Shown piece after piece: positions 37,385 to 47,178 of a stretch of 64,000 bases of DNA (within the stretch, counting starts at the first letter, position 1; every line of letters starts with the position of its first letter). The notes under the pieces are model-generated. The model saw only the letters and a list, made by a program, of their open reading frames with translations. It was not told the DNA's origin and made no database searches. A program made the translations under genes and the position numbers. The DNA is from [Flexibacter] sp. ATCC 35208 (GTDB lineage Bacteria > Bacteroidota > Bacteroidia > Chitinophagales > Chitinophagaceae), in the NCBI RefSeq assembly GCF_001975825.1, contig NZ_MTKN01000011.1, positions 106,455 to 170,454 on the forward strand, in the 5' to 3' direction.

Positions 37385-38806
37385 ATGATTATTAATTCCC
37401 GATTTTTATATGGCCTTCTGGTGATGGCGTGCTTCGGGGGATGCAAACATGAGCCCTCCTTTGACCCTTATGGCCCTGGTCTTACTGAACGCCTCAATGC
37501 CTATAACAATGTACAGTCGAATGTTAATAACGGCACCCCTGATTTATTTATTGACTTCTCAGCAGGTATTAACAATGCCTTCAAAACTTCTACTGTCAAC
37601 AGTCTGCTATCGCAATGTTTTAATACAATACTAACCGACAAATTTGAAGTATATAAGCTGGGATCTAATGAGGTAACCCCATTACCAGTGACCAATACCA
37701 CGCAGCTTGGGCAGGAAATAAGTAATCAAAGTAATTATAAAGATATCTGGGCGCCTATCCAGAAAGCTGTCGAAAAAATCACAGCAGCCGATAATGATGC
37801 GCTCTTAATTACAGACTTCGAAGAATGGAATGATAAAACTGAAGTAACAAATACCGCCTATCTGAAACTGCCATTTTCAAAATGGTTGGCTAAAGGTAAA
37901 TCCATCCATTTTTTTATAGTAGACTATAAAGAAGGTAATGTGGACAAACATATCTATTTTACCATCTTCAATAGTACTAACATTCTACTCTCTAAGCTCT
38001 CGCCTAAACTCAGTCCCTACAGCACCCGGTTCGATTTGTCTACAAGCGCATATACTTTATCAACAAACTATGCAGACCCCAAATCAGGTGGTATTTACAA
38101 TAATAAAAATGATTTAGACCTAAAGAAAGATCAATATATAAAAGGTGAATGGTATGAGTACTATCCACTAGGTCTTGATTGGAAAAATATAGCAGACATA
38201 CATAAAGAGGTGCCGGAAGAATTCTCCGACATATTCCGCAATCTCTTCATAGACCTCAGCAATCAGGATAGCTATATCTTCAAAGCATTCGAAGTACAAA
38301 CTTTCAATGCCACTACAGATTTCACAAATTTTGCAAAAGCTGATTACACATTACACAATCCTCCCAAAACTACTAAAGGGAAAAATGGTGAACCCAAAAT
38401 ATCCGACGAAGAAAAAGATCCATTAATACTCGAATGCTATAACGACGACGGCTCAATAAAAGATGCCTGCAAATACCATCCGCAAACATTAAAGCCGCTC
38501 TCCAATTACTTCCACCTGAATCAACCCTTATTTGATAATACCAGCAAAAGCGATAACAAACATATAGAACTTGGAATCACCTTCGATTCCAATTTTACAC
38601 CTGCAGAAGCTGATACTTTATTAAGAATAAATATCGTGCTCACTGCGGCTACCCCCAATATCGACAATCCAAAACTGGAAAAATTCAAATGGGTCAATGG
38701 GAAAGGAACACCCAATATCGCGCTATATGAATCTATAAAAAACACTTTACTGGAACTAAAACCTGAAAATAAAACGATCTACACCTATTATATCAAAACA
38801 TTATAA
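37385..38806 (+). CDS. Lipoprotein with a possible vWA-like domain (first gene of Ter/tubulin-like operon)
   Basis: 473 residues from MIINSRFLYG at 37385. The lipobox CFGGC gives a lipidated Cys at residue 19. Next to it is PDLFIDFSAGI (about residues 46-56), whose DxS pattern recalls the metal site (MIDAS) of von Willebrand A domains, and NDALLITDFEEWND (about 120-135) resembles the vWA 'TDG' strand. The remainder is Lys/Asp/Asn-rich, without a recognisable family. A vWA fold is inference. The upstream ATG at 37334 is rejected since it would bury the lipobox. The next gene begins 2 bp after its stop. Confidence 0.8.
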   Translation: MIINSRFLYGLLVMACFGGCKHEPSFDPYGPGLTERLNAYNNVQSNVNNGTPDLFIDFSAGINNAFKTSTVNSLLSQCFNTILTDKFEVYKLGSNEVTPLPVTNTTQLGQEISNQSNYKDIWAPIQKAVEKITAADNDALLITDFEEWNDKTEVTNTAYLKLPFSKWLAKGKSIHFFIVDYKEGNVDKHIYFTIFNSTNILLSKLSPKLSPYSTRFDLSTSAYTLSTNYADPKSGGIYNNKNDLDLKKDQYIKGEWYEYYPLGLDWKNIADIHKEVPEEFSDIFRNLFIDLSNQDSYIFKAFEVQTFNATTDFTNFAKADYTLHNPPKTTKGKNGEPKISDEEKDPLILECYNDDGSIKDACKYHPQTLKPLSNYFHLNQPLFDNTSKSDNKHIELGITFDSNFTPAEADTLLRINIVLTAATPNIDNPKLEKFKWVNGKGTPNIALYESIKNTLLELKPENKTIYTYYIKTL

Positions 38807-38808
38807 TC

Positions 38809-39147
38809 ATGGAATCAATTACTGCCTACACCGTTTCTGTCATTATCACCCTTGTCATCTTATTCATCGCAGCTATCATCGCTAACCTCATCAAATTCGA
38901 AGGTGGCAGCAGACCCAAAGATCCCAAAATCAGGAAACTATGGTTCTGGGTATTATGTCTGGTAAATCCTATTCTCATCTTCCTTCTCGGCTTCTTTGTA
39001 TTCATGCCCGATGGTAACAGAATGGTGATAAAAAATTACATCGCCGCCTTAACCATTGGCACCGCAGCAGGCTTCTTCTTATACATCCTATTAGGCTACA
39101 TCCTCAGCCGCATCTTCACAAATGGTAAGCTAGGTCACTGGTTTTAA
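38809..39147 (+). CDS. Small three-helix membrane protein
   Basis: 112 residues with three hydrophobic helices: about 8-28, 45-67 and 78-102. The loop between the first two (EGGSRPKDPKIRK) is basic. No family recognised. The gene starts 2 bp after the lipoprotein stop and ends 12 bp before the tubulin-like gene. It is likely the inner-membrane anchor or channel part of the system. Confidence 0.85.
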   Translation: MESITAYTVSVIITLVILFIAAIIANLIKFEGGSRPKDPKIRKLWFWVLCLVNPILIFLLGFFVFMPDGNRMVIKNYIAALTIGTAAGFFLYILLGYILSRIFTNGKLGHWF

Positions 39148-39159
39148 TCTGCAATCATC

Positions 39160-40782
39160 ATGGACAAATTATTCGTTATCGCCGTCGGTGGTACCGGCAT
39201 GCGCTGCCTCGAAGCCTTCACTCACCTCTGTGCAGTAGGCATGTTCGACAGCAAGGAAATCGAAATGCTCACACTCGATACAGATCAGGCTAATGGCAAC
39301 AAAGGCCGTGTGGAAAAACTGATTCAATTATACAACCGGATTAAATCCGGCGGTACCCCCAATGCAAATACCTTCTTCTCTTCTAAACTAAACCTCTATC
39401 GGTTTTATACCAACTATTCCGGTCAGGGCAGAGAGAATTATAAAAATATTTCCAAGTTGAATTCAGGCACACCTGAACAACAAAAAGGCAATAAACTCAT
39501 CTCAGACCTTTTTCTTGACAACGAATCCGTACAGGAATTCGACCTCTCTCACGGCTACCGTGCACAAACACACCTGGGCTCTATGCTCATGTACCATGGT
39601 ATGATCGAGGCAGCCAGAAATATTGTAAGAGGCACAGATGTAAAAGTACAGGAACGGGAACTGGATGAATTTGTTACCAAACTGGAACTCGCCGGGCAAG
39701 ATGCTCGTGTGTTCATCTTCGGCTCTATCTTCGGTGGCACAGGTGCTTCTTCTATTCCCATCATTCCCAAAGCCCTGCAGGAATTCATAAAGATCCGGTC
39801 CAAAGGGGCTTCCAGCATCGACTTCTCCAAAGCTAAGTTCGGCTCTACCCTGCTCACTGAATACTTTACTTTCAAAAAGCCCAATGACAAACAGAAAGCC
39901 AATAAAGAAAATAGTATCATCGCAGATGCCTCTTATTTTCCCCTGAATAGTCAGGCTGCCCTGCAGTTTTATCAAAGTGATCCTACCGTACAGCGATGCT
40001 ATAAAATGCTCTATCACATCGGTTGGCCGGTAGAAAGTAAACCTGTAGACAATGGCAGTACCCAAACCATCACCGGTGGTGCTACCCAGGAAAATGCGGC
40101 ACATATCACTGAATTACTGGCTGCCTGTGCTGCCTATGATTTCTTTACCAGAACAACCGGTCTGGATGTAGACAAAACTGAGTACGTATACAAAGCCGTA
40201 GACTTTAACAGCAATGCCTTCAGTTTCTCTATTCACGACTTTGTGGGCAATGGTAATAAAGCAGGAGAACGATTCGCCAACAAAATCGGCGCTTTCTTTT
40301 CACTGGCACATATTTCACTCACAGTCAATAATGCGGCAAACGGTGACGCCGGTATCAAAGGTTTTATTACCAGGTGTCAGGAGCAAAAAATCACCCAATA
40401 TAATACCATCACCGATGCTGAATGCGGTGAAATCAATGACTACTTCAAGGCATTCGCATACACCTTCGAAAGTGCGCGATTCACACCCGGTTGGTTGTAC
40501 CAGGTTAGGAACACGGTTGCCCCGGGTACATTCATCTTCGATAGCAAAGCCTTTCCTGATAGTCTCTCTGAATTGAAGAAACTGGATGTCGGCACCATCT
40601 TCCCCGATGAAAAAAATCACTGGCCTAAAGGAGGTTTACTGGCTAACAGATATGACACCTTTGTCAAAAAGCTGATCAACCTGGGACCAGCCGAAGAGCA
40701 ACAGGTCAATACCACAAAAGAAAAATTCCTCGCTCATATCTACAATGCAATCACTCATTCACAGGGCTTCCATTTAATCTGA
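39160..40782 (+). CDS. Tubulin/FtsZ-like GTPase-fold protein
   Basis: 540 residues. The N-terminus IAVGGTGMRCLEAF gives the first nucleotide loop, followed by an acidic LTLDTDQANGN strand. The tubulin signature equivalent is SIFGGTGASSIPII with GGTGAS at residues 192-197, which binds phosphates of GTP in tubulin and FtsZ. The long middle and C-terminal region is unlike FtsZ itself and fits the 'tubulin-like' families seen in multi-gene bacterial systems. A possible polymerising cytoskeletal element; this has not been shown. It sits between the membrane protein (12 bp) and the Hsp70-like gene (7 bp). Confidence 0.88.
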   Translation: MDKLFVIAVGGTGMRCLEAFTHLCAVGMFDSKEIEMLTLDTDQANGNKGRVEKLIQLYNRIKSGGTPNANTFFSSKLNLYRFYTNYSGQGRENYKNISKLNSGTPEQQKGNKLISDLFLDNESVQEFDLSHGYRAQTHLGSMLMYHGMIEAARNIVRGTDVKVQERELDEFVTKLELAGQDARVFIFGSIFGGTGASSIPIIPKALQEFIKIRSKGASSIDFSKAKFGSTLLTEYFTFKKPNDKQKANKENSIIADASYFPLNSQAALQFYQSDPTVQRCYKMLYHIGWPVESKPVDNGSTQTITGGATQENAAHITELLAACAAYDFFTRTTGLDVDKTEYVYKAVDFNSNAFSFSIHDFVGNGNKAGERFANKIGAFFSLAHISLTVNNAANGDAGIKGFITRCQEQKITQYNTITDAECGEINDYFKAFAYTFESARFTPGWLYQVRNTVAPGTFIFDSKAFPDSLSELKKLDVGTIFPDEKNHWPKGGLLANRYDTFVKKLINLGPAEEQQVNTTKEKFLAHIYNAITHSQGFHLI

Positions 40783-40789
40783 AATTACA

Positions 40790-43700
40790 ATGAGCAATAA
40801 AATAAAAGCCTTAACTATCAAGGTACACCCTAAGACAGAACTACAGGGCGTGCAATTCGCCTGGGACAAGATCCCACAGCTGGAAGTTTTTACCAGAAAT
40901 ATCATTATTCCTGAGATAGCAGTGGAACAGGATGGCGGTGCTGCTGTAAACATTGGTACCCTTGTATCTGGTATTCCTACCGTATTTGCGAGAGCGGCCC
41001 TGTTCGAAAGCGCTTTGAACAATATCATTGATCAGGATGCCGCTACATCCGGGCTCATGTCGTTTTACAAATCGCTGGTGAGTGAGTGGAAAGGTTTTAT
41101 CAGTTGCCTCGCATTGAACTATAAAGATATTGAAGTAAACCGTGTTCCTCTCGTTTATTCAGATGGAAAAAAGCTGCCCGATACAGAAAATATTTATGAA
41201 CCCACTGGTGCATTTGGCAATGCTTTGTTTGAAAGACAACCCCTATGGAGCGATCAGTCACTGGCTGATAATGCAGAGAAGGTGCCGTTTATAGATGTGA
41301 TCTCTTTCAAAGGAAATGTAATCGGTGGTACATCGCCCGATTGCTTTCTCTTTACGTCGGTATCTTATAACATCAAAGGAAAATATCCTTTCATCAATAT
41401 TCAAAACGGTCGTTTTGTAGATCCGTTAAAATCTGATCCAAGCCAGCAGGAGCTGAAATTAATCTATGGATATGCCAAACATATCCTGGACAATATACAG
41501 TCATTCAAACAGCACTTTAGTGGTTTGCCGGCAGATATCAGACCTTCCTACGAAAATATCAGCGCCTGCCTGCAGGATTGGATAAAGGATATGGTGAGAT
41601 ATCAGGAGCAAAAAAACTTTCCCAGACTGGATAGTCCCACCCCTCCTGAAGTTGGTTCTCTGTTTGCATTACCCTTTAGTAAGTTATTTAATTATTCCAC
41701 TTTATTATTTGGTTCTGAAGGCATCATCACACAGGTAGAAAATTCAGCATACAGTATTCCATTTGATCCCAAAGATTTGCTGCTACCGGACTCCACCGAA
41801 ATTGCGCAGATAGATTTTGGTAAAGAAGGTGCTGAAAAAAAGAACTTCTTATCTAATAAACCCATACTGTTATTAGCCGCCGAAACAAAGGGTCAGCCTA
41901 ATAACTATACATACTTTGCGCTGCCATTGACACCGCTTGCCTTAAATGTATTTGGAACAAACCTGGATGCGCTTGCAGGATTGTCGCCTAACTCTAATGT
42001 CAGATCACGTATCTCTGCGGTATATGATCCTAATGACAGGGATGGAGAAAAGCTGATCGTACACCTCAAACTATTTACCGATACCGGCAATGAAATTCTC
42101 AGACAGGTAGTGTATAAAGTTACGCAGGAAGCCATTATGGGAAAAGACATACTGATGTGGCCCAACTTTATATCCAAACAATGGAACCGGTATTTCCTGT
42201 ATTCTGAGATTCCTCACAACGATGCTAAATTCCAGGCCACGCCGTTTATTGGCAATGTCAATGACGAGTTCTTCCGCATTGCGCTGGATGATAAAGGTAT
42301 CCCATTTTACCTGGCGGAAAAAGGCCGCGCTGTATCTGTTCCTGATACGCAGGTGCAGCTGCACATCGCATCGAACAATGCAGTGGCTGATAACAAATAT
42401 AAGTATGAGATCTACGAAAGTAATCAGCCATTCAAAGGCATTAAGTTCTCGCATGCAGGTGTAGATTGTGGGTTTGGCATTATACGATACAAATCATTTG
42501 GGAACGATCCGGCATTTCCATTGAATATGCTGAATACGACAAAGACATTGTACCCGGCTTTTCTGGGCGTCGATTTTGGTAGTACGAATTCTTCCATTGC
42601 TTACTATTCCGAAAGTGATAATAAGGTGAAAGAGGATCTGAAACTTACGAACAAAAGAATTTCATTGTTGTCCACCGATTTGAAAAATAATGATGAACGT
42701 CCGGCAGTGGAAGATGAAATATTTTTCTTTCAGAATGATGAGATCTTTTCCAATTCTATCAAGTCGGTGCTCACTATTCATGATCCCAGAAGGATTGTGA
42801 ATGAAAAGAACAACCAGCCTGATTCTCTCTTGTCAGATGCAGTAAAAGGTGGATTCCCTTGTTTTGAAAAGAACCTTCCTATCGATAGCGCATTGGATAA
42901 CCGGTATTTCCTGACCTACAACAGAGTGGGGACGGCAGAGCTGGTATACAATATGAAATGGTCCACACAGCGTATTGATAAAAGTTATAAAACGGCTTAC
43001 CTGAGTACGCTGATGTTGCATGTATATGCACAGCTCTTTGAGGAAAACCATGAGCCGCATACGCTGAAATGGTCTTATCCCTCTTCTATGGGCAAAGACC
43101 TTTTAAGCGAATACAGAGCCATCTGGGATTCGTTAGTGAATATCAGCCCTATCAATAGCAGCGTTAAATTGAAGACATATCCACCATCTGACCTGTCGGA
43201 TATTGGTGATGTGCAGAAAAGTACCTGGGGCGTAGGCAGTGATGCAGGTGGCGGTTGGGGAGCAAGTGATGAAAGTGGCTGGGGCAATGAAAAGGAAACA
43301 AAAAAGAAGGAGATCGTAGAAATTCCTTTTGATACGGCACCTATTCGTTTTGATTTTAAAGAACTGGGTAATCAGGAGTCTTTGTCAGAAGCCTGTGCGG
43401 TAGCGAATTATCTCGTCAGGCCCCAGGGCGGCTATTCAATAAATGCAGGTGAGTTAATCCTGTGTTTTGATATTGGTGGTAGTACGACAGATATTACAGC
43501 ACTTTGCCAGATGTTAGATGGCAAGGCGATGATCAAGCAAAACTCCATTCGCTTTGCAGCTGAGCGTATGGCGCAGGCCACCCGATATTCCCCCAATTTC
43601 AGAACCGTGCTGTTGAAAATGTGTGAAAGGAAACGCATCTCGATCCAGGGACTGAACAAGGGAGAGAATAAATTTTCTGAAAATACGGCTCCCTATTACT

Positions 43701-44602
43701 TTGAACAGGTATTGGACCGGTTGGAGCATACAGACTTTAATACCTTTTATCTGCTCATAGCAGCGGAGTGTAAAGAGATGATGAGTGTGAACCTGTACAT
43801 CACAGGGCTGATCATGTTCTATGCAGGGCAACTGGTACATAAGCTACGAACAGAAATAATCCGTTCCGAAGATGCGCCACCTGCAGTGAAAAACACGCCT
43901 CCAAAAATCAGGATTGCCTTTGCCGGCAAAGGCGCCCGCATCTTTGACTGGTTCAATGCGGTCGATCCGTCTGCTGCAAATAACTACTATACCCAGATGT
44001 TCATCAGAGGTATTGGTGGCGAAGCGGTGGCAAGAAAGACCATCATTCCTGTGAGTCAAAGCCCGCTGAAAATAATAGATATCAATTCTCAGAAAGGAGA
44101 CAGCTATACAGATGTTAAATACGAAGTATCAAAAGGGCTCGCTATTCCTACGAACCTTACCAGGATATTAGTGCCCGCCAATAAGCAGGCCATCGAGATT
44201 CTGGGGGAAGATCATTTCTGTATAGTCATGCCTAATGGCGAATTCAAATACCTCGAATCTACCAATTCAATTACGCCGGAAATGCTGGAACATATTGGTG
44301 ATTATTTCATCAACTATCCACCACAGGGAAGCCAGCCTTGTCCGCGGTTTATGGACTTTGCAGATTTATTCTACAGGGTGGCGTCTTCCATGTTCGGATT
44401 GAAAATGAGCTCGGCGGACTTCATGGCAGGATTTCAGGATATGAATATCGAAAACTACATCAAGGGCATACCTGAGTTTATAGAAGCGAAGAAACGTAAA
44501 GTGGATGAGCAGAAGAAGTTTGATTATGTGGCGCCTATCATCATACTCGAAGGGATGAAGTTTTTTGAAAAGCATCTGTTAAAAGGAATCAAAATCCAGT
44601 AA
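40790..44602 (+). CDS. 1270-residue Hsp70-like ATPase with large unknown N-terminal region
   Basis: The first ~580 residues show no family I know. The second half is an Hsp70/actin-type ATPase: phosphate-1 loop GVDFGSTNSSIAY with D595, phosphate-2 FDIGGSTTDIT with D894, and an adenosine-motif-like FAGKGARIFDWF near residue 1045. Between them, at about 809-835, is an unusual Gly/Trp-rich stretch (GVGSDAGGGWGASDES). The Hsp70 substrate-binding domain is absent. Such proteins may act as ATP-driven switches or filaments in partnership with the tubulin-like protein. The gene begins 7 bp after the preceding stop. Confidence 0.87.
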   Translation: MSNKIKALTIKVHPKTELQGVQFAWDKIPQLEVFTRNIIIPEIAVEQDGGAAVNIGTLVSGIPTVFARAALFESALNNIIDQDAATSGLMSFYKSLVSEWKGFISCLALNYKDIEVNRVPLVYSDGKKLPDTENIYEPTGAFGNALFERQPLWSDQSLADNAEKVPFIDVISFKGNVIGGTSPDCFLFTSVSYNIKGKYPFINIQNGRFVDPLKSDPSQQELKLIYGYAKHILDNIQSFKQHFSGLPADIRPSYENISACLQDWIKDMVRYQEQKNFPRLDSPTPPEVGSLFALPFSKLFNYSTLLFGSEGIITQVENSAYSIPFDPKDLLLPDSTEIAQIDFGKEGAEKKNFLSNKPILLLAAETKGQPNNYTYFALPLTPLALNVFGTNLDALAGLSPNSNVRSRISAVYDPNDRDGEKLIVHLKLFTDTGNEILRQVVYKVTQEAIMGKDILMWPNFISKQWNRYFLYSEIPHNDAKFQATPFIGNVNDEFFRIALDDKGIPFYLAEKGRAVSVPDTQVQLHIASNNAVADNKYKYEIYESNQPFKGIKFSHAGVDCGFGIIRYKSFGNDPAFPLNMLNTTKTLYPAFLGVDFGSTNSSIAYYSESDNKVKEDLKLTNKRISLLSTDLKNNDERPAVEDEIFFFQNDEIFSNSIKSVLTIHDPRRIVNEKNNQPDSLLSDAVKGGFPCFEKNLPIDSALDNRYFLTYNRVGTAELVYNMKWSTQRIDKSYKTAYLSTLMLHVYAQLFEENHEPHTLKWSYPSSMGKDLLSEYRAIWDSLVNISPINSSVKLKTYPPSDLSDIGDVQKSTWGVGSDAGGGWGASDESGWGNEKETKKKEIVEIPFDTAPIRFDFKELGNQESLSEACAVANYLVRPQGGYSINAGELILCFDIGGSTTDITALCQMLDGKAMIKQNSIRFAAERMAQATRYSPNFRTVLLKMCERKRISIQGLNKGENKFSENTAPYYFEQVLDRLEHTDFNTFYLLIAAECKEMMSVNLYITGLIMFYAGQLVHKLRTEIIRSEDAPPAVKNTPPKIRIAFAGKGARIFDWFNAVDPSAANNYYTQMFIRGIGGEAVARKTIIPVSQSPLKIIDINSQKGDSYTDVKYEVSKGLAIPTNLTRILVPANKQAIEILGEDHFCIVMPNGEFKYLESTNSITPEMLEHIGDYFINYPPQGSQPCPRFMDFADLFYRVASSMFGLKMSSADFMAGFQDMNIENYIKGIPEFIEAKKRKVDEQKKFDYVAPIIILEGMKFFEKHLLKGIKIQ

Positions 44603-44605
44603 GCT

Positions 44606-45931
44606 ATGACCTATCGATTGCTAGTGAAGATATCCAGGCGATTAGTCTCTTTCTGGTACCAGACTAATAGTAATGCGTATGCACCCCTGATTATAAAGGA
44701 TAGCAACGAGGTATTGTTGTATTTCTATGTGAATGGGAACGATTTCATATTTGGAAATGCGGCGAGGGATATGTTCAACCAGCATCATCCAAATGCATAT
44801 GGAGACTATTTTGAGATCATCAAAGATCCGGCAAAGCATTTTACCATATATGGTAATAAGAAGCCTGTAAAGCAACTGTTTTACTATGGTGTAGAGCAAT
44901 GTCTGTCTTTCTTTATCAATACAGTATTATATAAGAGTGATTCAATAGAATCTTATCGTCAGCATTTGTCGCTTCATTTTTTATTTGATGTGGATATCGA
45001 AGACAAAGAGAAGGCGCTGATAGAAAGTTTGTTTATAGATGCAGGATATTTCAGTACAAGCAGGGTGAATTATGATGCCGCGTTGTTTGAAGTATTGGCA
45101 GGATGGGGTGCTATTACGCCCCGTAATCATGTGTTGTTATTGAATGGACTGAATGGAACACTGTATTTTAAGTTGTATGAAAATTTCCAGCAGGGACCTG
45201 TAAGTACCTTGTCTATGGATGGGCAGGGCGCTGATCCAAGAGTAAAGCTGTTGGCTGAAATGATCATAGAATACATTATTGCACAGCAGTCGTTTTTGTC
45301 GATTGATATAGAGAAGGAGACAGGTGCGATACTGCCTTTTTGCACAGATCAGCTCAATCATCTTTCACCGGTTATAAAGGGAGAAGTGGAACTGACGGAT
45401 GGGCATAAGTACTGGTTTCAGGTGAAGGAGCGGACACTGAATGAACGGTTGCAGTTTTATTCCAATGATCAGGTGGTGTATAACAATATCGATGGTTTAT
45501 TGGAAGAGAATAAATTGAATGTGGATAACACAGTTGTTTTATTGGTAGGAGAAGAAATCAGTACATCTTATTTTTTGAATAAGTTATTGAAGAAATATCC
45601 TCGTGTGAAGAAAGTAGAACCTGTTTGGTTGAAAGATACGATGGAGTTGGTTTTTGCGGGGTTATTCCGAAAGGTTGTTGCGCCACCGTCATCAGCAAGG
45701 GGTTCGGTTCCATCCTCATCGCTCCCGGTTTCGGGTGCTTCATCACCACTGCCGGTTTCAGTTCCATCTTCATCACCACCAGTTCCGGCTCCATCATTGC
45801 CACCGGCAGTTCCGGCTGCTTCATCTGCTTCATCAGCACCGCCATTGCCAGCTGCAAAGCCGCCATTACCGCCAGTTGTGAATAAGAATAAACCTCCATT
45901 ACCACCACCATTACCACCATCAAAAAAGTAA
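44606..45931 (+). CDS. Probable degenerate ASKHA-fold protein with proline-rich tail
   Basis: 441 residues. The fold is suggested by actin/Hsp70-like pieces: LLLNGLNGTLYFKLYENF where phosphate-2 would be, and NTVVLLVGEEISTSYFLNKLL like the adenosine segment. The catalytic Asp and Gly residues of a working ATPase are not evident, so it is likely a pseudo-ATPase partner of the 1270-residue protein. Residues ~355-441 form a Ser/Pro/Ala-rich tail ending PPLPPPLPPSKK, a typical ligand for proline-binding domains. Stops and starts with its neighbours are 3 bp apart, so it is tightly coupled. The ASKHA assignment is tentative. Confidence 0.8.
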   Translation: MTYRLLVKISRRLVSFWYQTNSNAYAPLIIKDSNEVLLYFYVNGNDFIFGNAARDMFNQHHPNAYGDYFEIIKDPAKHFTIYGNKKPVKQLFYYGVEQCLSFFINTVLYKSDSIESYRQHLSLHFLFDVDIEDKEKALIESLFIDAGYFSTSRVNYDAALFEVLAGWGAITPRNHVLLLNGLNGTLYFKLYENFQQGPVSTLSMDGQGADPRVKLLAEMIIEYIIAQQSFLSIDIEKETGAILPFCTDQLNHLSPVIKGEVELTDGHKYWFQVKERTLNERLQFYSNDQVVYNNIDGLLEENKLNVDNTVVLLVGEEISTSYFLNKLLKKYPRVKKVEPVWLKDTMELVFAGLFRKVVAPPSSARGSVPSSSLPVSGASSPLPVSVPSSSPPVPAPSLPPAVPAASSASSAPPLPAAKPPLPPVVNKNKPPLPPPLPPSKK

Positions 45932-45934
45932 GTT

Positions 45935-46501
45935 ATGGCAATTCATTTAGAGAAAAGGAAACCTGTATCACTGGAAAAGACGACTCCCGGACTGCGGAAA
46001 ATAATAGCAGGACTGGGTTGGGATACAGCAAATGTAAATGGCTACAATGTAGACCTGGACCTCTCTGTCTTTATGATGGGGGCCAATGGCAAGTTGCCGA
46101 AGGATGAATTTTTTGTTTTCTATAATAACAATACCAGTCCTGATGGTGCTGCTTACTATCCGGGTGATAACAGGGATGGTGCCGGAGAGGGAGATGATGA
46201 GATCATTTCCATTGATCTCGGAAAGGTCGATCAGCAAATCGAGTATCTCTACTTTGCGGTGACTATCGATCAGGCAGCATCGAGGGCACATCATTTCGGT
46301 TATGTGCGGAATGCTTATATCAATATTCGTAATGAGGCGGATAATACGCTCCTGTGTCAATACCGGCTCAATGAGGAATTCAAAGAAGAAGACTCTGTGA
46401 TCATTGCAACGTTGTCAAGGAATAATGGACAATGGGATGTAGAAGCAGTGGGGCAGGCATTTTCCGGAGGACTGAATACACTGGTTGATATGTATCAATA
46501 A
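45935..46501 (+). CDS. TerD family protein, copy 1
   Basis: 188 residues covering one TerD domain: N-terminal strand MAIHLEKRKPVSLEKTTPGL, then LDLSVFMM and GDDEIISIDL, which carry the acidic calcium-binding residues of the family, and a C-terminal QAFSGGLNTLVDMYQ. TerD proteins belong to tellurite-resistance/stress operons; they bind Ca2+ and are thought to assemble with membrane partners. It starts 3 bp after the proline-rich protein's stop. Tellurite resistance itself is not implied. Confidence 0.93.
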   Translation: MAIHLEKRKPVSLEKTTPGLRKIIAGLGWDTANVNGYNVDLDLSVFMMGANGKLPKDEFFVFYNNNTSPDGAAYYPGDNRDGAGEGDDEIISIDLGKVDQQIEYLYFAVTIDQAASRAHHFGYVRNAYINIRNEADNTLLCQYRLNEEFKEEDSVIIATLSRNNGQWDVEAVGQAFSGGLNTLVDMYQ

Positions 46502-46514
46502 TAATCATTTTTTT

Positions 46515-47168
46515 ATGGGAAGTTTTAATCTAACAAAAGGAGAAAGATTCTCCTTGTCAAAAGCGGCTCCCGGTCTTACGGTAGTGAGAATAGGTATGGG
46601 ATGGGATCCCAACGATCAGCCGGGAGGACCTGACTTTGATCTGGATGTATCTGCATTTGCATTGAATGGGAGTTTTAAGATTCCATCTGATTCTTATTTT
46701 ATTTTTTATGGGCAGGTAAGGATGGACAATTGTATAGAAGATCCGGTAGAGAAAGGGTTGATGCGGCCTATTACCAAAGATGGTGCAATCATGGGGGCGA
46801 TAGATGACCCTAATGGAAGAAGGAGTGATGGAGATGATGATGAAGATATGTTTATTGATCTTTCTAAAATTACACCTGATGTAGAGCAGATCATCATCTG
46901 CTGTACGATCTGTAAATACCCGCATGATAATAAGAAGGACAGACGTACGCTGAACCTGAATTTCGGGCAGGTGGATGATTGTTATATCAGGATCATCAAT
47001 GAGAGTACAGGTGAGGAGATATTGCGGTTTGATCTGAAGGATAAATATACGAACGAGGATGCAGTGGAGTTTGGGCGTTTATTCAGGGTTGGGAATTCGT
47101 GGGAGTTTGAGGCGATGGGTAGAGCACATACGGGTAGTTTACAGACATTAGTTGATATGTACACTTAA
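46515..47168 (+). CDS. TerD family protein, copy 2
   Basis: 217 residues from MGSFNLTKGERFSLSKAAPG at 46515; an in-frame ATG at 46485 lies inside the preceding gene. TerD signatures: DFDLDVSAFALNG, SDGDDDEDMFIDLSK (more acidic than copy 1) and the C-terminal GRAHTGSLQTLVDMYT. It has an insertion of about 25 residues in the middle (EDPVEKGLMRPITKDG) relative to copy 1. The two paralogues probably act together, as TerD/TerE do in known operons. Confidence 0.93.
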   Translation: MGSFNLTKGERFSLSKAAPGLTVVRIGMGWDPNDQPGGPDFDLDVSAFALNGSFKIPSDSYFIFYGQVRMDNCIEDPVEKGLMRPITKDGAIMGAIDDPNGRRSDGDDDEDMFIDLSKITPDVEQIIICCTICKYPHDNKKDRRTLNLNFGQVDDCYIRIINESTGEEILRFDLKDKYTNEDAVEFGRLFRVGNSWEFEAMGRAHTGSLQTLVDMYT

Positions 47169-47178
47169 AAATATTTTT

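Noticed and set aside
39502..40104. 200-residue antisense frame in the tubulin-like gene
   Set aside because: No domain, no start signal; the sense frame holds the GGTGAS motif and is in an operon.
45558..45923. Met/Val/Glu-rich antisense frame under the proline-rich tail
   Set aside because: A shadow of the Pro/Ser codon repeats on the other strand.
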